Below the pieces are notes generated by a model. It had not been told where the DNA came from and searched no databases. It worked only from the letters and a program-made list of their open reading frames with translations. DNA of 64,000 bases from Arthrobacter sp. RIT-PI-e (lineage in GTDB: Bacteria > Actinomycetota > Actinomycetes > Actinomycetales > Micrococcaceae): assembly GCF_001187915.1 (NCBI RefSeq), contig NZ_LGIU01000085.1, positions 1-64,000 of the forward strand, read 5' to 3'. Both the position numbers and the translations under genes were made by a program. Shown one piece after another: positions 34,122-42,768 of this stretch (positions within the stretch are counted from its first letter, which is position 1; every line of letters begins with the position of its first letter).

Positions 34122-34997
34122 TCACGGGGTGTGCAGAGGAGTGCGGACCCTGTGGTCCGAAGCGCCGGGAGGGGAGCCCGGACCGGGCACGACACCGAGG
34201 CGCCGGCCGGTGCTCCGGTAGATCTGCGCGCAGAACATCACCAGGACCAGCGCGTGCACCACGTCACCGCCGTAGTACATGAGCTGCGCCCCCTGCTCGA
34301 CGGCGGCGGCCGGCACACCCTGCTGGCCCACGGCGATCATGTGCTTGGCCACCACGCCGTGGGCCGTGATCCCGGCGACGATCGCGCTGCCGCGCACCCA
34401 GGGGCGCGCACGGTGCGGATTGGGGTCCGGCCCCACGACGGCGAAGGTGAACAGGAACCCGGCCGCGAGGAAGTGCAGGTGCACAAGGGGCCCGAGCACC
34501 GGATGGTGCACGATGTCCAGGGACCTGCCACTGCCGTAGATCAGGGCCAGCGGCACCGTGGTCAGCAGCAGTGCCGTCCACGGGTGGGCGAGTAACCTCG
34601 GCAGGCGTGCTCCGGCGATCCTGCTGTAGCGACGCCCCACGCGGACCGGCACGGCCCGCAGGAAGAGCGTCACCGGAGCCCCGAGGACCAGGAGCAGCGG
34701 GACCAGCATGCCGAGGACCAGGTGCACCAGCATGTGCGCCACGAAATCGTCGTGCGCGGCGCGGGCCGGCGGGCCCACCGTGACCAGGAGCCCGAGGATC
34801 GTGCCGGCCAGCCATGCGGCCGTGCGGTGCGCGGGCCGGTCCGGGCGTCCGCGCAGGGCCGCCGCGCGTCCGGCCACCAGGTATCCCGCCGCGACCACGA
34901 GCCAGGCGCTGCCCACCATCACGTCGAGGAGGAGGTCACCGGGGTCCGGGCCACCGGCCCCGGCCGGGAGACCGCCATGGTGCAGGTCCTCACCCAT
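34122..34997 (-). CDS. Cytochrome c oxidase assembly factor, CtaG-type
   Basis: 291-residue membrane protein with about seven helices and many His: AAHDDFVAHMLVHLVLGMLV, LDIVHHPVLGPLVHLHFLAA and GGDVVHALVLVMFCAQIY. This is the pattern of CtaG_Cox (PF09678-type) proteins, which help insert copper into cytochrome oxidase. ATG 34997 overlaps the DUF2243 stop by 8 nt, so the two are coupled. DUF2243-CtaG pairs recur in actinobacteria. Confidence 0.88.
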   Translation of the reverse strand: MGEDLHHGGLPAGAGGPDPGDLLLDVMVGSAWLVVAAGYLVAGRAAALRGRPDRPAHRTAAWLAGTILGLLVTVGPPARAAHDDFVAHMLVHLVLGMLVPLLLVLGAPVTLFLRAVPVRVGRRYSRIAGARLPRLLAHPWTALLLTTVPLALIYGSGRSLDIVHHPVLGPLVHLHFLAAGFLFTFAVVGPDPNPHRARPWVRGSAIVAGITAHGVVAKHMIAVGQQGVPAAAVEQGAQLMYYGGDVVHALVLVMFCAQIYRSTGRRLGVVPGPGSPPGASDHRVRTPLHTP

Positions 34998-35451
34998 GCC
35001 CGATGCCGTGCCGCTGTTCGTCCTGCGCCGCGCCGCGCCGTCGCCCGTTCCGCCGGAGATCCACCACGACCAGCAGTGCCCCCGCGATCAGCAGGGCCAC
35101 GGCGGCGATGTTCCAGGCCAGGTCGTAGGGCAGCAGGTCCACGTCGTAGCGGATCTGGTGCAGCCCGAAGACCTTGTGCTGCACCAGGCCGTCGTACAGC
35201 TGGAAGGTGCCCACGCCCAGCAGGATGCCGCCGGCCCACAGCCGGGACCGCAGGGCGTACCGGCGCCGGAGGTCCGCGAACATGAACAGCGAAGCCACCG
35301 TGGCGAACCAGCTGAAGGCGTGGAAGATCCCGTCCGAGACCAGGCCGGCGGACGGCGTGGACCGATCGTAGAAGGAATGCCAATGGAGGAGCTGGGGGAA
35401 GACCACCTCGTCAACGAAGGCGATGATCCCGCAGCCGAACAGGAATCCCAC
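34990..35451 (-). CDS. DUF2243 membrane protein
   Basis: 153 residues with four helices and the signature FVDEVVFPQLLHWHSFYDRS, then FHAFSWFATVASLFMFADLR and the long GGILLGVGTFQLYDGLVQHK. The His/Asp motif recalls metal or heme-associated membrane proteins. GTG 35451 is the only usable start; the frame continues upstream (RRNVLV) without ATG, GTG or TTG, and no ribosome site precedes it. Overlaps ctaG by 8 nt and is probably its operon partner. Confidence 0.82.
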   Translation of the reverse strand: MGFLFGCGIIAFVDEVVFPQLLHWHSFYDRSTPSAGLVSDGIFHAFSWFATVASLFMFADLRRRYALRSRLWAGGILLGVGTFQLYDGLVQHKVFGLHQIRYDVDLLPYDLAWNIAAVALLIAGALLVVVDLRRNGRRRGAAQDEQRHGIGHG

Positions 35452-35617
35452 CAGGACGTTGCGGCGCGCCGGACCGGTGCCGGTGGCGGACGCAGGGTGG
35501 AGGGGCGGTTGGGCGGTGGTGATGGCGGGCCTGACGTCGAAGGAGTCGTGTACTCCTCAGCGTGCCAGCGGACGGCAGGGCCGTCCAGCACTTTGTCGGA
35601 AGGGCTCCGCCGTCACG

Positions 35618-35959
35618 TCAGGAGGCTTCCTGACGGTAGGACCACCCGCGGTCCACCTCCTCGGCCGCCCTGCTCCGCGGAGGGTACCGGGGAGCGGCCG
35701 GGAGTCTCACCACGACGCCGCCCCGCCGCGGGTGCATCAGGAGCATCCGCATCGCGGCCAGCACGGCGGCGGCGATGGTCACCGGTATGCTCACGGCCAG
35801 CGCGTAGAGTACCAACGCCCCGGTGATCGGTGAATGGAGGGCGGCGATCAGGTCACCGCCGCCCCCGAGGCCCAGCCACGACCAGAAGAGGCCGATGATG
35901 ATCAGTAGTGTTCGCGCGCGCCTGTAACGCAACGGACGATAGACCCGCCTACGCTCCAT
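35618..35959 (-). CDS. Small two-helix membrane protein
   Basis: 113 residues: basic start MERRRVYRPLRYRRARTLL, helices about 18-40 and 50-73 (GALVLYALAVSIPVTIAAAV), then a basic tail. ATG 35959 has GGGGAG 8 nt upstream. It is divergent from the alpha/beta hydrolase gene. Not recognised. Confidence 0.75.
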   Translation of the reverse strand: MERRRVYRPLRYRRARTLLIIIGLFWSWLGLGGGGDLIAALHSPITGALVLYALAVSIPVTIAAAVLAAMRMLLMHPRRGGVVVRLPAAPRYPPRSRAAEEVDRGWSYRQEAS

Positions 35960-36061
35960 ATGTGTCTCCCCAGACTTTTGTACGACCCCAGCGGGTGGGG
36001 CCACAGGAGAAATGATAGTTCCCGATCGGGTCCATCCCGCTGCAGGAAAGGAGAACGGCGC

Positions 36062-37063
36062 GTGGCGAGATCGACGAAGGGTGAGGACCTCCCGGACATC
36101 ACGGTGGGGAGGGTCCACCACGGGAACCTCTGGACCCGGGTCAGCCGCGTGGGTACCGAGGGCGAACGGCCTTTCCTCCTGGTCTCCGGGCTGGGCGTCT
36201 CCTCGCACTACTTCGAGCAGCTCGCCCCGCACCTCATGCAGTTCGGGCCCGTCTACGCCCTGGACCTCCCGGGTTTCGGCGGGGTGCCGCATGCCCGGCA
36301 CGCGCTGACGATCAGCGATTTCGCCGAGCTCGTGGGTGCGGCCATCGACGAGGTGGGCATGGAGGACCCGGTGGTGGTGGGCCACTCGATGGGAACGCAG
36401 ATCTGCGCCGAGCTCGCCGCGGCCCGCCCCGGCCTCTCGACGCTCGTGCTGATCAGCCCGGTGGTCGACGACCGCGCGGGTACCCTCCCCGTCCAGGCCG
36501 TCCGGTTCGTCAGGTCCGCCGTGCACGAGCCGTTCCGGGTGATGCTGCTGGCCGTCGTCGCCTACCTGACCTGTGGGTTTGGCTGGTTCTTGAAGGTGCT
36601 TCCGCAGATGCTCTCCTACCGCATCCGGGACACGGCGCCGCGGATCCGGATCCCCACGCTGATCATCCGCGGCGAGCACGACGCCGTCTCCCCCCGTGAG
36701 TGGGTCTCACGGCTCGCGGGCGACTTCCCCGACGCCTCCACCGTGGAGATCGAGGGCGCCGCGCACTCGGTGATGCACGCCCATGCCAGGGAGGTGGCGC
36801 AGCTGTGTGTCAGCCATGCCGAGGGGACGCTCAGTGCGAAGGAGGCCTCGGCGCCGGACGAACCGATCGCCGTGATGCCGGAGCTGCCGGCGGAGGAGAC
36901 GTCGCTGGATCCCGGTGACGTGGTGCAGGCGGTCGCCGCCGAGGTGAGGGGAGTGGCGATCGAGTTCACGGGCAACCACACCGACGACGACCACCTCGTG
37001 GAGCTCGGCCGCACGCAGCAGGCCGAGGCGCGCCGCCGCGGCAAGGAGGGCGCCGGCGACTAG
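36062..37063 (+). CDS. Alpha/beta hydrolase
   Basis: 333 residues. Oxyanion region FLLVSGLGVSSHYFEQLAPH, nucleophile elbow VVGHSMGTQI (Ser), acid in RGEHDAVSPREW and catalytic His in EGAAHSVMHAHA. A long acidic C-terminal tail of about 60 residues follows and is unusual. GTG 36062 behind AAAGGAGAA was chosen. Likely an esterase, lipase or lactonase; substrate unknown. Confidence 0.9.
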   Translation: MARSTKGEDLPDITVGRVHHGNLWTRVSRVGTEGERPFLLVSGLGVSSHYFEQLAPHLMQFGPVYALDLPGFGGVPHARHALTISDFAELVGAAIDEVGMEDPVVVGHSMGTQICAELAAARPGLSTLVLISPVVDDRAGTLPVQAVRFVRSAVHEPFRVMLLAVVAYLTCGFGWFLKVLPQMLSYRIRDTAPRIRIPTLIIRGEHDAVSPREWVSRLAGDFPDASTVEIEGAAHSVMHAHAREVAQLCVSHAEGTLSAKEASAPDEPIAVMPELPAEETSLDPGDVVQAVAAEVRGVAIEFTGNHTDDDHLVELGRTQQAEARRRGKEGAGD

Positions 37064-37184
37064 CGGTGCGGAGAATCGACACGGAGGAGCGGCGGGACAC
37101 GGTGGAGTCGAAGGGGTGTGCCGTGCCATCCTGGCTGGACGGCTCCGAGCCGCTGAGCCGTCCGATCTCGCAGGAGGAACATCC

Positions 37185-37697
37185 ATGACATCCGTCGAGG
37201 TACTCGTCGAGGCGTACGGCAGGCTGCCGGAGCTGGTGCACCGGGCCGTGGAGGGGCTCGACGCCGATCAGCTCGTCGCGCGTCCGGGCGGATCGGCCAA
37301 CTCCGTGGCCTGGCTGGTGTGGCACCTGAGCCGGGTGGAGGACAACCACTTCGCGGACGCCTTCGGGTCGGAGGAGGTATGGGGCGCCGGCGGTCATGCG
37401 GACCGGTGGGAGCTTCCGCTGGAGGCGGACGACACCGGGTACGGGCACTCGTCCGAGCAGGTGGACGCCGTGCGCGTCGCATCCGCGCAGCAGCTGCTGG
37501 ACTACTTCGACGCCGCGCACGGGCGTGCCACGGAGCTATTGGCCGATCTCGAGGACGAGGACCTCGCGCGGGTGGTGGACGAGGACTGGGATCCTCCGGT
37601 GACCCTGCTGGCCCGGTTGGTCAGCGTGGTCGACGACGCCGTGCAGCACGCGGGCCAGGCCGCCTACGCACGCGGCATCATCCTGGGCAGGGCCTGA
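37185..37697 (+). CDS. DinB/DUF664-type (mycothiol transferase-like) protein
   Basis: 170-residue four-helix protein. Metal ligands are expected at His47 (AWLVWHLSRVEDNH) and in VVDDAVQHAGQAAYARGIIL near the end. The family uses mycothiol or related thiols in actinobacteria. AGGAGG 6 nt before ATG 37185 sets the start; ATG-like starts upstream lack one. Confidence 0.88.
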   Translation: MTSVEVLVEAYGRLPELVHRAVEGLDADQLVARPGGSANSVAWLVWHLSRVEDNHFADAFGSEEVWGAGGHADRWELPLEADDTGYGHSSEQVDAVRVASAQQLLDYFDAAHGRATELLADLEDEDLARVVDEDWDPPVTLLARLVSVVDDAVQHAGQAAYARGIILGRA

Positions 37698-37766
37698 CCC
37701 GGCCCGGTCCAGGGGAAGTTCCGCCCGGCCCGTCCAGGGGAGGTCCACCGAGGATCCGGGGGAGGT
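37698..37766. repeat. Imperfect tandem repeat between convergent genes
   Basis: Two or three degenerate copies of a roughly 28-bp unit containing CCGGCCCG(G)TCCAGGGGA then AGTTCC or GGTCC. It may act as a weak terminator region between the DinB and AlkB genes. Confidence 0.5.
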
Positions 37767-38429
37767 TCAGCCCAGCCCGGTCTGCCGGAGGGTGATGTTG
37801 ATCCGGCCCTCGAAGCCGATGCCGTTCGGTGCAGTTCCGGGGAGCGTCCGCACCACCCCGTGGTACGCGAGACGTGAGGGGCCTCCGAACACGAACAGGT
37901 CCCCCGAGTACAGCTCCACGTCCTGCCAGGGGCGGTTCCTGGTCCGTGCGTTGCCGAAGCGAAACACGCAGCCGGCACCGCGGCTCAGGGACACCACGGG
38001 GGCCTCCCCCCGTTCCCCCCGGTCCTGGTGCATGCCCATTCTCGCGTCGTCGTCGTAGTAGTTGACCAGGGCGGCGTCGGGTTCGTACCCGGATCCTGCC
38101 CCCGGCCCGTGCGGGGCGGTCACGGCCGCGCGTCCCCGGTCCCGGAGCACCTCCGGGAAGGGGAGGACCGCCTGCCCGCCGGCGTCGTCGGCCGTGCGGC
38201 TGTAGCGGTAGGGCTGCCAGTGCCAGCCGAGGCCCAGACTGCGGACGGACATGGTGCCGCCGCTCGGCATGCGCACCGCCCGCATCGGCACGGGCCCGCG
38301 GGCCCAGGTGCGGCAGAGGACCACGAGCTCACGCTGGCGTGCGGCGTCGAGCCAGTCCGGGAGGTGCACGGCACCCAGTGCCACCTCCCTGCGCGGCCGC
38401 GGGAGCAGGGCCTCGGGGACGTCGCTCAT
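37767..38429 (-). CDS. alkB: AlkB-like 2OG-Fe(II) dioxygenase
   Basis: 220 residues, a nucleic-acid demethylase removing alkyl groups from 1-methyladenine and 3-methylcytosine. Iron ligands are His134 and Asp136 (RMGMHQDRGE) and His190 (RLAYHGVVRT); the 2-oxoglutarate Arg lies in GRINITLR (about 209). The N-terminal substrate lid (MPSGGTMSVRSLGLGWHW) is present. ATG 38429 has only GGGACC upstream. Convergent with the DinB gene. Confidence 0.92.
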   Translation of the reverse strand: MSDVPEALLPRPRREVALGAVHLPDWLDAARQRELVVLCRTWARGPVPMRAVRMPSGGTMSVRSLGLGWHWQPYRYSRTADDAGGQAVLPFPEVLRDRGRAAVTAPHGPGAGSGYEPDAALVNYYDDDARMGMHQDRGERGEAPVVSLSRGAGCVFRFGNARTRNRPWQDVELYSGDLFVFGGPSRLAYHGVVRTLPGTAPNGIGFEGRINITLRQTGLG

Positions 38430-38691
38430 GGTCCCATTGTGCGCCGACGCTCGAGAGGACGGGAAAGACCATCGGACAACGGGTCCCTTGGTCGTAGGTG
38501 TCCTCTCGGCCGAGCACCCCGGAGCAGGACGGCGTCGGGACCTGCACCACCTGCGGGCACCTCCGTCCGCGCAGTTCGGCCGAACCACGGAATTACTTGA
38601 AGGTTTCTTCAGCCGGCGGTAGGGGTGCCCTGAGATCACGGCGCGAGACTTACCGGAGAACGCAGCCGCTGCCCGATCCGGAGGACTCCTC

Positions 38692-40227
38692 GTGACCATG
38701 ACCACCACACCCCAGGAGACGCGTGGCCCCGGCCCCGCCGTCGTCGAGGACGCCATGGACGCATCCGTCCCCGCGGACGAGTACCGGTCCAGGGGGAAGT
38801 TCGACCGCATCGTGGGTCTGGTGATCGCCGGGATCGTCACCACGGCGGCGGGTCTCCTGTGGACCGCCATCGCGGTGAACCGTCCGGAGTCCGGGATCGA
38901 GGAGTCCCACCGGGCCGTGATCGGGATCTGGCAGGTGCTCTACAACTCCGAGGCGCCCGCTCCCAGCGTGATCCTCACCGCCCTCGCCCTCGCCCTGCTG
39001 GCCGCCGCCGGGCTCGCCCAGCTCGAACGCCGGGTCACCACCCGCTCCCGCAGGTCGATGAACCCGGACCACCTCCCCCTGGCACCCAAGGTGATCATGG
39101 CCTCCAACCGCGGCGAGTTCGCGGGCGAGGTCACCGTCACCGTCCTGATCCCCGCGCACAACGAGGAGGCCTCGCTCCCACACACCATCGCCTCCCTCGA
39201 GAAGCAGTCGCACCGGCCCGAGCGCATCATCGTGGTGGCGGACAACTGCACCGACGCCACGGTCCGGCTGGCTCGCGAGGCGGGGGTCGAGGTGATCGAG
39301 TCCGTGGCCAACACCGGGAAGAAGGCGGGCGCGCTCAACCAGGCGCTGAAGGTGGTGCTGCCGCAGCAGGGGGACAACGACGTCATCATGATCATGGATG
39401 CCGACACCCAGCTCGACGACGGCTTCCTCGCCAACGCCGTGGTCCGGTTCGTGCAGGACCGCGCGCTGATGGCGGTGGGAGGCCTCTTCTACGGGGAGCA
39501 GGGCCACGGGCTGATCGGCCAGTTCCAGCGCAACGAGTACATCCGGTACTCGCGCCAGATGCGCCGTCGTCGTGGAAGGGTGTTCGTGCTCACCGGCACG
39601 GCGTCGCTCTTCCGTCCCGTGGCACTGCGCACCATCGCGGCGAGCCGGAACCGCACCCTCCCGGGAACCCCGGGGGACGTGTACGACACCGCGGCACTCA
39701 CCGAGGACAACGAGCTCACCATCGCCGTCAAGTCGCTCGGCGGGCTGATGATCTCCCCGCAGGACTGCACCGTGGTCACGGAGCTCATGCCCTCCTGGCG
39801 GACGCTGTGGAACCAGCGCCTGCGGTGGCAGCGGGGCGCCCTCGAGAACATCGGCGCCTACGGGATCACCCCCACCACCCTCCGGTACTGGGCGCAGCAG
39901 CTCGGGATCGGGTACGGCGTGATCGCCCTGAGCGGCTACCTGGCGCTGATCATCCTCACCCTCGTGTCCCTCGACACCTGGATCTGGTTCCCGTTCTGGC
40001 TGGGGCTCGGCTTCCTGTTCACCCTCGAACGGGTGATCACCGTGTGGAAGGGCGGCTGGAAGGCGCGCCTGCTGGCTGTCACCCTCTTCCCCGAGCTGTT
40101 CTTCGACATGTTCCTCAACCTCGTCTACGTCAAGGGGATCATCGATCTCTCGTCCGGCCGCCAGGCCAGCTGGAAGCACCTCGTCCACGCCGCCCCCGCA
40201 CGCACCCTCGAACCCCAGGAGTCCTGA
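38692..40227 (+). CDS. GT2-family processive glycosyltransferase (membrane)
   Basis: 511 residues. An N-terminal helix at about 40-62 and a second at about 92-110 precede the GT2 domain: VTVLIPAHNEEASLPHT, DADTQLDD (metal-binding, about 236), TEDNELTIAVK (base, about 336) and the product-binding QRLRWQRG (about 374). Helices at about 405-460 follow. This is the BcsA/NodC/hyaluronan-synthase layout, so it likely makes and exports an exopolysaccharide. GTG 38692 was chosen with GGAGG 7 nt upstream; ATG 38698 is an alternative. No partner polysaccharide genes are seen. Confidence 0.9.
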   Translation: MTMTTTPQETRGPGPAVVEDAMDASVPADEYRSRGKFDRIVGLVIAGIVTTAAGLLWTAIAVNRPESGIEESHRAVIGIWQVLYNSEAPAPSVILTALALALLAAAGLAQLERRVTTRSRRSMNPDHLPLAPKVIMASNRGEFAGEVTVTVLIPAHNEEASLPHTIASLEKQSHRPERIIVVADNCTDATVRLAREAGVEVIESVANTGKKAGALNQALKVVLPQQGDNDVIMIMDADTQLDDGFLANAVVRFVQDRALMAVGGLFYGEQGHGLIGQFQRNEYIRYSRQMRRRRGRVFVLTGTASLFRPVALRTIAASRNRTLPGTPGDVYDTAALTEDNELTIAVKSLGGLMISPQDCTVVTELMPSWRTLWNQRLRWQRGALENIGAYGITPTTLRYWAQQLGIGYGVIALSGYLALIILTLVSLDTWIWFPFWLGLGFLFTLERVITVWKGGWKARLLAVTLFPELFFDMFLNLVYVKGIIDLSSGRQASWKHLVHAAPARTLEPQES

Positions 40228-40230
40228 ACC

Positions 40231-40470
40231 ATGGCCCCTCACACCGGCATCGTCATCCACACGGGGATCCTCCTCCCGGAATCGGTACTGCACTCCGGCA
40301 TCTTCGCGGTCCTCGCCGCCTTCGTGGCCATCAACACGGTGCTCTACGCGTCCCTGGCCCTCGCCAACGTCCTGCCCAAGATCTATCCGGGCGACTGGGT
40401 GTCCGGCCGGAACCGCCGCACCGAGACCCGTAGCATCTACCCCGACGCGGAGAGTCGCCACCCGATGTGA
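40231..40470 (+). CDS. Small membrane protein after the glycosyltransferase
   Basis: 79 residues, one strong helix IFAVLAAFVAINTVLYASLA (about 24-43) and a basic C-terminus (SGRNRRTETRSIY). ATG 40231 is 3 bp after the glycosyltransferase stop, so the two are co-translated. It may be an accessory subunit of the synthase, but this is only inferred from position. Confidence 0.75.
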   Translation: MAPHTGIVIHTGILLPESVLHSGIFAVLAAFVAINTVLYASLALANVLPKIYPGDWVSGRNRRTETRSIYPDAESRHPM

Positions 40471-40622
40471 GCACATGATGCCGGACCTTGCGGCATGATG
40501 AGGGCGAGGGATCGCACGGGCGGAGACGTTTCCGGGTGATCCAGTGCAGTGCTTCCGGAGGTCTCAATGCCCACTGTCCGTTGCTCCATCCGTTCTCCCC
40601 ACACCATCGGTGCGCCCCCGTC

Positions 40623-41204
40623 ATGACGGGGGCACCGGGTGTGTTCCCCCTCTCCGGCGACGAACTCGGAGGCCTCCTCTCCCGGATCCGGTGCAGGGAC
40701 GGCGCCGCGTTCGCGGAGTTCTACCGGCTCACCTCCGCCCGGGTGTTCGGGGTGGTCCGCAAGGTGGTGGTGAATCATCAGATCAGCGAGGAGGTGATGC
40801 AGGAGGTCTTCCTCGAGATCTGGACCAAGGCTGCGTCCTTCGACCCGGAGCGCGGGAGTGCGCTCAGCTGGACCATGACCATGGCCCGCCGTCGTGCGAT
40901 AGACCGGGTCCGCTCGGAGATCGCCGCCACCGAGCGCCTGCAGGTATGGGGGCGGACCACGCATCCGGCGGACTACGATTCCGTGGTCGAGGACGTCCTC
41001 TCCGCCGAGGAGCAGCAGCGGCTCGGCCGTTCCCTGACGCGCCTCACACCCCTGCAGCGGGAGGCGATCGATCTCGCCTACTTCGGTGGCCTCACCTACA
41101 ACGAGGTGGCGCAGCAGCTGGGCACGGCGTCGGGCACCGTCAAGAGCAGGATCCGCGAGGGCATCATCCGGCTCCGCGGCGAGCTCACGCCGGCCGGCGG
41201 CTGA
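40623..41204 (+). CDS. sigK: ECF sigma factor, SigK-like
   Basis: 193 residues. Region 2 spans about residues 25-95 (RDGAAFAEFYRLTSARVFGV, EVMQEVFLEIWTKAASFDPE, SALSWTMTMARRRAIDRVRS) and region 4 about 125-180 (LTPLQREAIDLAYFGGLTYN, GTASGTVKSRIREGIIRLRG). The linker and EVFLEIW motif match SigK/ECF19. ATG 40623 has no ribosome site. The usual anti-sigma gene rskA does not follow; the next gene is convergent. Confidence 0.85.
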   Translation: MTGAPGVFPLSGDELGGLLSRIRCRDGAAFAEFYRLTSARVFGVVRKVVVNHQISEEVMQEVFLEIWTKAASFDPERGSALSWTMTMARRRAIDRVRSEIAATERLQVWGRTTHPADYDSVVEDVLSAEEQQRLGRSLTRLTPLQREAIDLAYFGGLTYNEVAQQLGTASGTVKSRIREGIIRLRGELTPAGG

Positions 41205-41219
41205 CCGCGGCGTCGTCGT

Positions 41220-42047
41220 TCAGCGCAGCGGGTCCTTCTCGCCGGCCTCGATCGGTGCAGCCACCCGGTTGGCGGGAACGGGCAGGGGGCAGGTCCCGTA
41301 GGGGGTGAAGGCACTCGGGTAGTTGACCGCCCGGTTGAAGTCGAGCACCACGGCGCCGTCCTCGCCCGGCGGCGCGATCCCGAGCCTGCGCCACCCCGCG
41401 GTGGAGACCCCGTTCGTGCTGTCGTGGAACGTGACGTCGAGCGAACCGTCGTCGTCCTGCGAGGCATGGAGGCGGAACCCGGCCTCCTGTCCGGGGAGGC
41501 CGAAGCGCCCCTCCCCCGCCGTGAGATGGGTGCCGGGGACGTCGGGGTGTGCCGTGCGGATGTGCTCCGGCACCGGCTCCGGGTACGGCTCGAAGCGGCC
41601 TGGAACCACGAGGTCGGGCCGGTGGCCGAAGGTGGGCACCCCGGTGAACGCGGTGAGGGTGGGAGCCTGCGCGTCCCGCGTCCTCACGGCGTAGCGTCCG
41701 CCCCGCCGCGCCAGCTCCACCTCGGTGCGGTGGCCGTCCGCGCCACCGTACGCCACCCAGCGCAGGGACTCCTCCTCGTCGAGGGTCGCCGTCCTCGTCC
41801 CCGTCAGCGGCTGTGCGGTCACGAGCTCCGTCAGGCCGTCCTCGGCCGACGCCGTCACCGTGGCGGACGCTCCGTCCGCCGACCACAGGCCGGGCACCGG
41901 CCCCAGGACCGCCGGTTCCGCGGGCAGCCACTGGAACGAGGTGAGGGTCAGCCAGCCGTGCGGTTCCGCGAGCGCCTCGTCCCGGCGGGCACGGAAGAGC
42001 GCCCACTGCTCGGGGGGCTCCTCCGCGGATCGGGGCTCAGTTCCCAA
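41220..42047 (-). CDS. DUF1684 protein
   Basis: 275 residues. The signature is in the C-terminus: DFNRAVNYPSAFTPYGTCPL followed by PVPANRVAAPIEAGE. The N-terminal WALFRARRDEALAEPHGWLT is the usual entry. The family is soluble and of unknown function. The start is TTG 42047, overlapping the upstream gene by 11 nt; GTG or later ATG codons would cut the conserved N-terminus. Coupled to the DUF4190-like gene. Confidence 0.85.
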   Translation of the reverse strand: MGTEPRSAEEPPEQWALFRARRDEALAEPHGWLTLTSFQWLPAEPAVLGPVPGLWSADGASATVTASAEDGLTELVTAQPLTGTRTATLDEEESLRWVAYGGADGHRTEVELARRGGRYAVRTRDAQAPTLTAFTGVPTFGHRPDLVVPGRFEPYPEPVPEHIRTAHPDVPGTHLTAGEGRFGLPGQEAGFRLHASQDDDGSLDVTFHDSTNGVSTAGWRRLGIAPPGEDGAVVLDFNRAVNYPSAFTPYGTCPLPVPANRVAAPIEAGEKDPLR

Positions 42048-42510
42048 GTCTGCCGGCCATGCCGATGCCGGCGAACAGGAGGATCATGAGGAGGATCCCC
42101 AGGAGCAGCAGCCCGCCGTACAGGATGGTGAGGATCCAGCCCAGTACCTTGCCCGCGGTGGCGGGCACGCCGAGGCGTTCAGCCTTCCCGGCCTGCCAGA
42201 TCGCCAGGGGGCCGAGGATCAGCCCGGCCACGAAGAAGCCCACGATCCCGAGGACGATCGAGAGCTGCGCGGCCTTCTCGCCCTCGAGGGTCCGGGCGGT
42301 GGGCGCGTACATGCCGGGGGCGTACCCACGGTAGAGCCCGGGCTGGTAGGGCCGGTACTGCGCGGGGCCGCCCTCCTGCCGGTATGGAGGGGACTGCTGG
42401 TACGGCGGGTGCTGTTCGTGGCCGCCCTCGCGGCCGTAGGGCCCGCCGTCGTCCTGGTGGGCACCAGGGCCGCCGGACGGACGATCGCTGGGATACGGGT
42501 CCTGGGACAT
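42037..42510 (-). CDS. DUF4190-like membrane protein
   Basis: 157 residues. The N-terminal 70 are disordered, rich in Pro, Tyr, Gln and Gly (PPYQQSPPYRQEGGPAQYRP). Two helices follow: QLSIVLGIVGFFVAGLILGP and GWILTILYGGLLLLGILLMI, with a family-like AIWQAGKAERLGV between them. ATG 42510 has GAGGAA upstream. First gene of a pair with DUF1684. Confidence 0.8.
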   Translation of the reverse strand: MSQDPYPSDRPSGGPGAHQDDGGPYGREGGHEQHPPYQQSPPYRQEGGPAQYRPYQPGLYRGYAPGMYAPTARTLEGEKAAQLSIVLGIVGFFVAGLILGPLAIWQAGKAERLGVPATAGKVLGWILTILYGGLLLLGILLMILLFAGIGMAGRLGN

Positions 42511-42652
42511 CGTGGATTCCTCTGCTCGGCAGCTGTGCAGGTCCGGGAACTCATCCCGGGAACACCATTGTCCCGTGCGCACGCCCGCCGCGCACCCCTT
42601 TCCCCGGGTTACGCGCCGGGCGTGGCGGAACCCCGGGCGGTGCGTCAGGCCT

Positions 42653-42688
42653 GCATCGGGCTGCACATCGGGCTGCTCATCGGGCTGT
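42653..42688. repeat. Three 12-bp tandem repeats
   Basis: Units GCATCGGGCTGC, ACATCGGGCTGC and TCATCGGGCTGT in the divergent gap between the DUF4190-like and PNPOx-like genes. They may be a protein-binding array or replication-slippage product. Confidence 0.65.
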
Positions 42689-42756
42689 GCGTCCCGCCCG
42701 CTCTCCTGCCCGGACCCGCGTGGGAAGTCACCCCGCCGCACGGGGGACCCGGCAGC

Positions 42757-42762
42757 TAGGCT
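42757..42762 (+). promoter_or_regulatory. -10 box of a leaderless start
   Basis: TAGGCT, 6 nt before ATG 42769; no ribosome site. Confidence 0.5.
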
Positions 42763-42768
42763 GACGCC

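Noticed and set aside
41220-42006. Second frame on the minus strand over DUF1684
   Set aside because: Pro/Arg/Gly-rich shadow; DUF1684 signature is only in the chosen frame.
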